A stretch of 5,884 bases of DNA. Origin: Acidobacteriota bacterium (GTDB lineage Bacteria > Acidobacteriota > Terriglobia > UBA7540). The translations under genes were made by a program, and so were the position numbers. This document shows positions 1-5,235 of this stretch, piece by piece. Every line of letters starts with the position of its first letter. The first letter of the stretch is position 1. The stretch is from assembly GCA_021827245.1 (NCBI GenBank), contig JAKAWN010000424.1:1-5884 (forward strand), in the 5' to 3' direction. The notes beneath the pieces are model-generated. The model saw only the letters and a list, made by a program, of their open reading frames with translations, did not search any database and was not told where the DNA came from.

Positions 1-100
1 AGTTGGTCCGCCCTTTCGCCATAGTGACGGAATGAAATGCTATCTCATTGCCAATGCGATACCTCACTCGCCCGAGCGCGGAAGTCAGGCTAGCGCCACA

Positions 101-175
101 CCTGCCGGAGCGCCCTCGCTCCGCCAGCACGAGGGCGCTCCTTCCAAGCGGACTTGCCCTGCGATAGCCGGCAGG
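101..175. repeat. Nested inverted repeat downstream of the GH123-like gene
   Basis: The non-coding stretch 1-196 holds no convincing gene but contains strong dyad symmetry. A perfect 12-bp inverted repeat pairs GGAGCGCCCTCG (107-118) with CGAGGGCGCTCC (130-141) around an 11-nt loop. An outer 8-bp pair, CCTGCCGG (101-108) with CCGGCAGG (168-175), partly competes with it. A third option is the small hairpin CGGAGCG (106-112) with CGCTCCG (117-123) around a CCCT loop. It lies 56 nt beyond the stop codon of the minus-strand gene, where a terminator or mRNA 3'-end stabiliser would sit. On neither strand is the stem followed by a T-run, so it is not a canonical intrinsic terminator; a REP-like dispersed element is an equally good guess. 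Confidence 0.6.
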
Positions 176-196
176 CGATGGAATCCTGGCTTCCGA

Positions 197-2599
197 TCAC
201 TTGGCAAACTGGATGATGCCAAAGCGCGTTGGAACGTGGAAACTGGTACCTGTCGGGATGCTGCTCCATGAAAGGAAACGCCTCTGGCTATCGCCGTCCG
301 GGCCGTCGGCGCGGAAGAGGTTGAGACGCCACTCGTCCCCTGCTGAGATTTCTTTCGCTCCCATCGGCGCAACAGGGATGCGCATCTCGCAGGTCCAGAT
401 ATGACGCTTCGGATCGACGTGCGTGGCATGTTCAAAATGCGAGTTCCAACTGGCGTCATTGAACGGCGACTGGTCCTTGTTGATTTCCAGGTCGATCCAG
501 AGATTGTTGGGTGAGACCTCGAATTCGTAGTAGTGGTTCACGCGCTCGGGCTGAGGGTTGAGGAAAACTTCCACCACGTCGCGATTCCAGAGTCCCCATT
601 TTTCAACAGCCGGATCGGCATTCTGAAAAATGTTCAGCACCGTGTATTTACAGCGGTAGGCGAAGTAGACGTAGTGCGGTGTCCATACCGTTGCCACTTC
701 TGTCTCAGACTGCGGATATACTTTCTGGCCGGTCATGTCATGATCCATGTGAACCCAGTCCGCTGTCTTCCAGACTTCCTTCTGGAGACTCCCGTCGGGT
801 ACAAAATCGTTGGGCGAAAACTTGGAAATGATGCGTATGTTGCTGGTGTATCTCATGCTTTGTCTCCCTTCGGATTCCGCTAACAAGGCATTGATCTCCC
901 GGCGTGAGAGTCCAGGGCTCGGAACACCCTGGCACTTGTCGAGGTTTGTGGCGCCGGATATGGCGCTCTTCATCCGCTTGTCAAGGCTTGTAGCTTCGTC
1001 CGCATGTGCGAGATTCAGCCGCAACTCTGCGATTTTTTGCTTCAGCATTTCCAGGGCTTCGTAATCCTCAATTCCCTGGCGGAGCATCTCCCAGCGGGTA
1101 CTGTCAATGGGTCCGTTCTTGCCCGGATAGACCAGAAAGCTATCGCCGGAATGCCAGCGATTCAAAGGCTGCTTCCAGACGTCGTCAGGCCATGATTGAT
1201 AAGCCCAGCGCAAATAGCCCGTGAGGCCGTAGCGGAAAGCGATCCAGGGGAGCAGCCGGGACTCCCACTGTGGCGAGTAAATGAACGTGTTAGGAGAGGC
1301 GGGCGAACATGCAGTATAGAAAGTCGTTGGCCCCACGCTGCGCCTTTCCTCCACCAGGTGGCGAACGACGGCGGGGTGGGCGAGGTCTCGCCAGTTGATG
1401 GTCAAATCGCCTACCGTGCTGGATTCCTGGCTTGACGTTCCTCCCGCTAGCGCTACCTTCAGTTCGGGTGCATCGGCCTTCAGAACACTGAAGATGCCGT
1501 TCATGATGGACTGCGGTTTCTCGTCGAAACCGATGTGGGTGCGGTCGAGCCAGCCGCGTTGTTTGAGATGACGCACAAATGCCGGAAGAAAAGCTTTCCA
1601 GACCTCCCGGTATCTTGGGCCACCGACTCTGGTCGGGCACACCCTCAGCTTTCCTGTCGTCGTGTCAATGTAGCCGATGTTGCAAAGAGACGTCGCTCCC
1701 GGGCCGTCGACCATGGAGAAACACTGGATGGATTTCGTGATTCCGGCCTTCATCATCATTTCGACGTAACGGTCGAAAACAGAAAAATCAAACTGAAATT
1801 TGGCAGCCTGCCCCAGTTGATATTCTCCAGGGAACCGCCACTCGACCATCGAAGGGAATACGAAACCGGTCTGCGAGCGCCAGGGATCGTAAAGGATGCT
1901 GGTGGTGATGGACTTTTGCCCGTGGTCGGCGAGGTTACGCGCGTATGCTGCCAGCAATTTCCAATGTTCCGGCGACCACAACGGAACGTGCGCCATTCGG
2001 GCCACGGCGGCAGGATCCTGCCAGATGTTCAAGTAAAAGCCTCCCCTGGTGATATCGGGCAGGGTGAAGTCGAGCACATGGAGAGAAATCTCGAACTGTT
2101 TGCTCTGCTGGCCGGCACGAATATCGAGCCCACATTCGTAGTAGCCGGGAGTGGCTTCTCTGGGAACCGAAATGGTGAGCCAGACGCCTTGTGTCCAGTT
2201 AGCCTTGATTTCCGAAGGAGGCGATGCAAGCAGCGGGTCAGCCATGTACTCACCCCGCTCGACGGCGGGCACGTAACCGGGATAGCGGATCCGCACCCAC
2301 GAGCAGGGAAGCGCGCGACCGCCGGCTGCCGCTGGTGGTTCACACGCCGCTCCAAAAGGTTTCAAGGTCTCAGATGAGCGGACGGCGAATTGCAGCGAGA
2401 TGACTTCATTGCGAAAGGCTTCTGCGCTCGCCACGGTTCCTCTCTCAGTTTCAATACTGGCGGGAGTGAGCCGCATGCCGGTGCTCGCAATCCAGGCCTG
2501 GAACATGCCGTTTGCCGATTGCGCCTTTGCAGCCGGCAGAGCCAGGGAAGACCCAAGCAAAATCAACGCGGCGAACGCAAGTCCCCGCTGCCCGTTCAT
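197..2599 (-). CDS. Secreted GH123/DUF4091-like glycoside hydrolase with C-terminal CBM9-like domain
   Basis: An 800-residue exported protein. Residues 1-26 form a signal peptide: short N-region with Arg5, hydrophobic core, likely cleavage after AKA. Residues about 50-180 look like the GH123 N-terminal beta-sandwich (GVWLTISVP, then PGYYECGLDI). Residues about 185-530 are the TIM-barrel-like DUF4091/GH123 region, with the adjacent acid pair Asp359-Glu360 in IGFDEKP, then GLTGYLRWAYQSW (458-470), SGDSFLVYPG (484-493) and LRQGIEDYEAL (506-516), all family hallmarks. In characterised GH123 N-acetyl-beta-galactosaminidases such an Asp-Glu pair supports substrate-assisted catalysis. Residues about 585-800 resemble a CBM9-like domain (NRDVVEVFLNPQ, YYEFEVSPNNLWIDLE). 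I chose the ATG at 2597-2599 because AGGAG lies 7 nt upstream (2607-2611) and the signal peptide begins there; an ATG nine codons earlier leaves that Shine-Dalgarno inside the frame. Family assignment is strong; the exact sugar substrate is inferred. It is transcribed divergently from the other genes. Confidence 0.85.
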   Translation of the reverse strand: MNGQRGLAFAALILLGSSLALPAAKAQSANGMFQAWIASTGMRLTPASIETERGTVASAEAFRNEVISLQFAVRSSETLKPFGAACEPPAAAGGRALPCSWVRIRYPGYVPAVERGEYMADPLLASPPSEIKANWTQGVWLTISVPREATPGYYECGLDIRAGQQSKQFEISLHVLDFTLPDITRGGFYLNIWQDPAAVARMAHVPLWSPEHWKLLAAYARNLADHGQKSITTSILYDPWRSQTGFVFPSMVEWRFPGEYQLGQAAKFQFDFSVFDRYVEMMMKAGITKSIQCFSMVDGPGATSLCNIGYIDTTTGKLRVCPTRVGGPRYREVWKAFLPAFVRHLKQRGWLDRTHIGFDEKPQSIMNGIFSVLKADAPELKVALAGGTSSQESSTVGDLTINWRDLAHPAVVRHLVEERRSVGPTTFYTACSPASPNTFIYSPQWESRLLPWIAFRYGLTGYLRWAYQSWPDDVWKQPLNRWHSGDSFLVYPGKNGPIDSTRWEMLRQGIEDYEALEMLKQKIAELRLNLAHADEATSLDKRMKSAISGATNLDKCQGVPSPGLSRREINALLAESEGRQSMRYTSNIRIISKFSPNDFVPDGSLQKEVWKTADWVHMDHDMTGQKVYPQSETEVATVWTPHYVYFAYRCKYTVLNIFQNADPAVEKWGLWNRDVVEVFLNPQPERVNHYYEFEVSPNNLWIDLEINKDQSPFNDASWNSHFEHATHVDPKRHIWTCEMRIPVAPMGAKEISAGDEWRLNLFRADGPDGDSQRRFLSWSSIPTGTSFHVPTRFGIIQFAK

Positions 2600-2606
2600 C
2601 ACACAT

Positions 2607-2611
2607 CTCCT
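2607..2611 (-). promoter_or_regulatory. Ribosome binding site deciding the start of the GH123-like gene
   Basis: Read on the minus strand, AGGAG sits 7 nt before the ATG at 2597-2599. It lies within the first codons of the longer open frame that begins at 2626, which argues that the shorter start is the real one. The protein then begins directly with a clean signal peptide. Confidence 0.7.
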
Positions 2612-2696
2612 GTACGTTAAATCCATTTATTCACCCCTGTCTGACCTGGTGTTATGAAAGCGAAACATGCCAAGATTACGAAAGCTTTCCAACTAC

Positions 2697-2750
2697 TTCG
2701 TTGACGATCGTGTGCGGGAAGAGTAATCTTCCCATCGCGATCGAAACGAA
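2697..2750 (+). promoter_or_regulatory. Imperfect long hairpin with GUAA tetraloop in the plus-strand leader
   Basis: Three stacked helices share nearly one centre. The apical stem GGGAAGA (2716-2722) pairs with TCTTCCC (2727-2733) around GTAA, a GNRA-type tetraloop. The middle stem pairs CGATCG (2705-2710) with CGATCG (2738-2743), leaving a 5/4 internal loop. The basal stem pairs TTCG (2697-2700) with CGAA (2747-2750), leaving a 4/3 internal loop. That gives 17 base pairs in 54 nt, ending 28 nt before the start codon at 2779. It could be an RNA leader structure or a dyad protein-binding site. It matches no riboswitch I recognise, and no T-run follows it. Confidence 0.4.
2701..2729 (+). promoter_or_regulatory. 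Possible sigma-70-type promoter for the plus-strand genes
   Basis: TTGACG (2701-2706) matches five of six positions of the -35 consensus. It is followed after a 17-bp spacer by TAATCT (2724-2729), a weak -10 hexamer with three of six matches. The position, about 50 nt before the remnant's start codon, suits transcription of the plus-strand group. The poor -10 element and the overlap with a hairpin keep this tentative. Confidence 0.25.
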
Positions 2751-2778
2751 ATTCTATACCAGAGACGAGGCCATGACT

Positions 2779-2962
2779 ATGGTTCGAAGAGAGTTGCTTG
2801 TCGCGATGGGAGCGGCCTTGTTGGGACGGCCTGGCATGCGAGCCCGGGCTGCCGAATTCGCCCCAGGGCCGGTGGCAGATCTCCGGCATTGGATTACCCG
2901 ATGCCATTTTGAAGAAAGTCTATTATGAAAACGCGGCGCACATGCTCGAGATCAAGGTCTAG
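2779..2962 (+). pseudogene. Remnant of a secreted amidohydrolase (Amidohydro_2-like) gene, internally deleted
   Basis: The 5' part reads from ATG 2779 (GAGG at 2767-2770, 8 nt upstream) as MVRRELLVAMGAALLG, then an ARAAEF cleavage-like site. This is an export signal whose RRELL resembles a Tat motif. That frame stops at 2926-2928 after 49 codons. The adjacent +1 frame, from about 2882 to a TAG at 2960-2962, reads SGIGLPDAILKKVYYENA then AHMLEIKV. A Leu-Pro-Asp, Ile-Leu-x-Lys-(I/V)-Tyr, Glu-Asn-Ala ending is the usual C-terminus of Amidohydro_2-type metal-dependent hydrolases. These are normally around 300 residues, so the whole TIM barrel with its metal-binding His/Asp residues is absent and the two ends are out of frame. 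I infer an internal deletion. The alternative is a real 49-residue exported peptide with a chance match downstream. Confidence 0.6.
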
Positions 2963-2989
2963 CGCTGCGACTGGAGAACGCTTCAAACG

Positions 2990-2994
2990 AGGAG
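2990..2994 (+). promoter_or_regulatory. Ribosome binding site of the DUF4832-type gene
   Basis: AGGAG is followed by two adjacent ATG codons, at 2999 and 3002. Spacing is 4 nt to the first and 7 nt to the second. The second is closer to the usual optimum, so I use 3002; the proteins differ by only one Met. Confidence 0.65.
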
Positions 2995-3001
2995 ACGGAT
3001 G

Positions 3002-4399
3002 ATGCGACCGATGATTTCCGGCGTCATTGTGGCCCTGATGGTTTCTACAGCGTTGGCGTTTGCTCAGAACAATAACAACAACGATGTGGTGATTCGCCCC
3101 AAGGAGATTGATAAGGTGCTGGTCAATCCGGGCATGGGGATCGAGACGTTCCAGCGATTCAACGGCGACGCTTTGAACCAGGGATTGAGGTGGTCTGAGG
3201 CCGGGCCGACGACGCTCCTTCACGCTGCGGCGGTGAAGCCGGACTTTCCGGAAAGCTCGATCTCATACTGCCGGTGGTTCTGGAGCATGTTGGAACCTGA
3301 ACCCGGCAAATTCAACTGGGGCATTATCGACCTGGCGCTGAAAGAGGCTCGCGAGCACCATCAGACCCTGGCCATCCGAATGATGCCCTACGACGAGAAG
3401 CACCCGCTGCCGGAGTGGTACCGGAACTCAGGCGCGCGGCGCGCCAACAAACCCAGCGATCCTGACGGAAAGATCTGGCAGCCCGACTTCAGCGATCCGT
3501 TGTATTTGAAGTGCTGGGGACAACTGGTTGCAGCCGCGGGCGCCCGTTATGACGGAAATCCTTATCTGGAAATGGTGGACATCTCTTCTGTGGGCTACTG
3601 GGGAGAAGGCTGGAGTCATTACATGCCACCTTTCAAGTACCAGAAGGCGCTGATTGACATTTACTTGAAGGCATTCAAGCGCACGCCGTTGCTGATGAAC
3701 TTCGACCAACAGCATGCGCTCAGTTATGGGACGGCCCACGGCGCGGGTTGGCGGCTGGACTGCTGGGGTGATATGGGTAAGCCATGGTGGGGCGAAATGG
3801 TTGACCTGTACCCCGAGCAGATTGTCCGCGCCGGAGTTCAGAACGTCTGGCAGCGAAGTCCGGTGTCACTTGAAAGCTGCGGGGTGGTTGGCTCGTGGCT
3901 GAAGAATGGTTTTGACGTGAACTACATCTTGAACCAGGCGCTGCGCTGGCATGTCAGTTCAGTCAACATTAAGTCTTCCCCGATTCCTGCCCAGTGGAAA
4001 GAGCAATTCCGGGATTTTGAAAAGAAGATGGGATACCGGTTCATCCTCCGGCGCCTGGAATATCCGCGGACCGTACGGCCGGGCGAGATGATGCCGGTCC
4101 ACATGTGGTTTCTCAACGCGGGAGTCGCGCCCGTCTACCGGAAATACATTCTGGCTGTTCAGCTTGAGTCATCGATCGATGGAGCTGCGATCAAGACGCC
4201 CGCTGACGTTCGCACATGGCTTCCAGGTGACGCGGTCTTCGACGGGACACTCTATGTTCCACAAAGGCTCAAGCCAGGAGAGTATCATTTTCGAGTAGGC
4301 TTGCTCGACCCGCGGACCGAGCGACCCGCCATCAGGCTGGCTATCGAAGGGCGGCAACCGAATGGCTGGTATGACCTTGGGACGATCCAAGTTCAGTGA
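3002..4399 (+). CDS. Secreted glycoside-hydrolase-like protein with C-terminal DUF4832 domain
   Basis: About 465 residues. A signal peptide (MRPMISGVIVALMVSTALAFA) is followed by a run of five Asn. Residues about 30-340 look like a GH-A-type TIM barrel: VNPGMGIETF near 41-50, then YCRWFWSMLEPEPGKFNW (89-106), typical of beta-galactosidase-like families where a Trp-rich strand precedes 'xxPxxGxFxW'. DISSVGYWGEGWSHY (194-208) carries Glu202 in a Trp-Gly-Glu motif, the best candidate for an acid/base residue. PVSLESCG near 287-294 offers a second conserved-looking Glu. Residues about 345-465 match the DUF4832 beta-sandwich pattern (MGYRFILRRLEYP, then HMWFLNAGVAPVYRKY). DUF4832 proteins are often annotated as putative glycosyl hydrolases, but I know of no settled substrate. 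The gene starts 39 nt after the amidohydrolase remnant and lies 89 nt before the DUF5107-type gene, so the three were probably cotranscribed. It appears intact. Confidence 0.8.
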   Translation: MRPMISGVIVALMVSTALAFAQNNNNNDVVIRPKEIDKVLVNPGMGIETFQRFNGDALNQGLRWSEAGPTTLLHAAAVKPDFPESSISYCRWFWSMLEPEPGKFNWGIIDLALKEAREHHQTLAIRMMPYDEKHPLPEWYRNSGARRANKPSDPDGKIWQPDFSDPLYLKCWGQLVAAAGARYDGNPYLEMVDISSVGYWGEGWSHYMPPFKYQKALIDIYLKAFKRTPLLMNFDQQHALSYGTAHGAGWRLDCWGDMGKPWWGEMVDLYPEQIVRAGVQNVWQRSPVSLESCGVVGSWLKNGFDVNYILNQALRWHVSSVNIKSSPIPAQWKEQFRDFEKKMGYRFILRRLEYPRTVRPGEMMPVHMWFLNAGVAPVYRKYILAVQLESSIDGAAIKTPADVRTWLPGDAVFDGTLYVPQRLKPGEYHFRVGLLDPRTERPAIRLAIEGRQPNGWYDLGTIQVQ

Positions 4400-4488
4400 C
4401 AATCCAGGCGTGCGCATGGGGGGGTGGTTGCAATCGGAACGGGAAATTGGGGTCTGGGAGAAATTCATATGATTTGCGGAGGACATCA
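4400..4488 (+). other. G-rich spacer and leader before the DUF5107-type gene
   Basis: This 89-nt gap has no hairpin terminator I can see, which fits readthrough from the upstream gene. It contains G-runs on the plus strand: seven G at 4418-4424, three at 4441-4443, four at 4449-4452 and three at 4456-4458. These are enough for a possible quadruplex with loops of 16, 5 and 3 nt. An open frame runs through it from 4396, but the Shine-Dalgarno and signal peptide place the true start at 4489. Confidence 0.4.
4478..4483 (+). promoter_or_regulatory. Ribosome binding site of the DUF5107-type gene
   Basis: GGAGGA lies 5 nt before the ATG at 4489-4491 and is the strongest Shine-Dalgarno in the window. 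It selects this start over the ATG at 4396, whose extra 31 residues look like untranslated spacer and would bury the signal peptide. Confidence 0.75.
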
Positions 4489-5235
4489 ATGTTGGATCGC
4501 ATACTCGCCATTGCTCTTGGCTTTCTAGCTGGCCTGGTGTACATCCCGCAGGCGCAGGCCGCGAAGGTTCGGGTGTGGAGTGGGACGATCAACATTCCGA
4601 CCTACGTGCTGGGACCCGAAGATCCCAATCCGCCATTCCCACTGGTAAACGCTCACAACATCTATCCTTATACGGCCCTCGATGACCTGACAGACCATAG
4701 GGAGATGAAAACCTACCGGGCAATCTATCTGGAAAATGAATACCTGAAGGTGACGATTCTGCCGCAGATGGACGGCCGGGTTTACTCGCTTTATGACAAG
4801 GTCAACAAGCGAGAAGTCCTCTACCGGAACAATGTGATCAAGTACGGGATGGTGGGTCTGCGGGGAGCGTGGATCTCAGGCGGGATCGAATGGAATTTCC
4901 CAAACGGACATACGACGGACACTGTTTCGCCGGTGGCCTCGCGCTTCCGGCAAAATCCCGATGGCAGCGCCACGGTGGTTGTTGGTGACATGGATCAGGT
5001 AAGCAATATGCACTGGGAAGTTGCGCTGACGTTGCGGCCGGGCGTGGCCCACCTGGCGGCGCACGTTACGCTCTTTAACTCGACTCCGCTTGCCAAGCTT
5101 TACTGGTGGTGGGCGAATGCTGCTGTTCCCGCCAGGGAAGACATGCAGTTTATCTACCCGATGCGGCTGGTGAATCCGCACTCGCACACCCAGATCTGGA
5201 CGTATCCGATTTGGAAAGGAGTCAACTACAGTTAG
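4489..5235 (+). CDS. Secreted DUF5107-type protein, 5' part ended by a premature TAG
   Basis: Encodes 248 residues before TAG at 5233-5235. Residues 1-25 are a signal peptide ending QAQAA. From about residue 28 the sequence follows the DUF5107 pattern: an extracellular beta-sandwich resembling the galactose-mutarotase-like superfamily. Marks are YRAIYLENEYLKVTILPQMD (76-95), GGRV-like DGRVYSLYDK, GAWISGGIEWNFPNGH (126-141), SPVASRF, DGSATVVVGDMD (158-169) and YWWWANAA (205-212). The frame ends in YPIWKGVNYS and then TAG. Homologues read roughly Gly-x-Asp-x-Ser-Trp-Tyr-Lys here, so the stop most simply replaces a Trp codon (TGG to TAG). The truncated product would lack more than half of the visible domain and is unlikely to fold. 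DUF5107 proteins occur beside glycoside hydrolases and are presumed to bind or act on glycans; the reaction is not known to me. Confidence 0.7.
   Translation: MLDRILAIALGFLAGLVYIPQAQAAKVRVWSGTINIPTYVLGPEDPNPPFPLVNAHNIYPYTALDDLTDHREMKTYRAIYLENEYLKVTILPQMDGRVYSLYDKVNKREVLYRNNVIKYGMVGLRGAWISGGIEWNFPNGHTTDTVSPVASRFRQNPDGSATVVVGDMDQVSNMHWEVALTLRPGVAHLAAHVTLFNSTPLAKLYWWWANAAVPAREDMQFIYPMRLVNPHSHTQIWTYPIWKGVNYS
5233..5235 (+). other. In-frame amber codon at an expected Trp position
   Basis: TAG between AGT (Ser248) and TAT (Tyr250). A single G-to-A change from TGG gives this codon, and Trp fits the family's Ser-Trp-Tyr-Lys pattern. The flanking frame is open on both sides and family similarity continues across it, so one substitution explains the interruption. 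Confidence 0.75.

Larger units (their letters stand above)
2600..2778. other. Divergent intergenic control region
   Basis: This 179-bp stretch separates the minus-strand hydrolase gene from the plus-strand gene bodies and must carry the promoters of both directions. Visible dyads are the perfect 10-bp palindrome GAAAGCTTTC (2680-2689), the 8-bp inverted pair AAGATTAC (2672-2679) with GTAATCTT (2723-2730), the palindromes ACGATCGT (2704-2711) and ATCGCGAT (2734-2741), and the long hairpin listed separately. I could not identify a convincing promoter for the minus strand. A candidate for the plus strand is listed separately. Confidence 0.6.

Noticed and set aside
32..271. Small open frame of 79 codons at the left edge
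   Set aside because: It lacks a ribosome binding site, runs through the inverted repeat and into the 3' end of the GH123-like gene, and its composition is not protein-like.
1535..2377. Long plus-strand open frame of 280 codons opposite the GH123-like gene
   Set aside because: Its translation shows no family motifs and is rich in Arg, His and Gly as expected from an antisense shadow of GC-rich coding DNA; the minus-strand frame has clear domain hallmarks.
3066..3086. Asn-rich codon run after the signal peptide as a variable repeat
   Set aside because: Only five Asn codons of mixed AAC/AAT use; too short and imperfect to call a phase-variable tract.
4396..4488. Upstream start of the DUF5107-type gene at 4396, overlapping the previous stop
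   Set aside because: The ATG overlaps the TGA of the previous gene as a coupled start might, but there is a strong Shine-Dalgarno and a clean signal peptide at 4489, and the extra 31 residues are not conserved-looking.
5233..5235. TAG as a reassigned sense codon (for example pyrrolysine or a code variant)
   Set aside because: The organism type suggested does not normally reassign TAG, the amidohydrolase remnant ends naturally at TAG, and a one-base change from the expected Trp codon is simpler.
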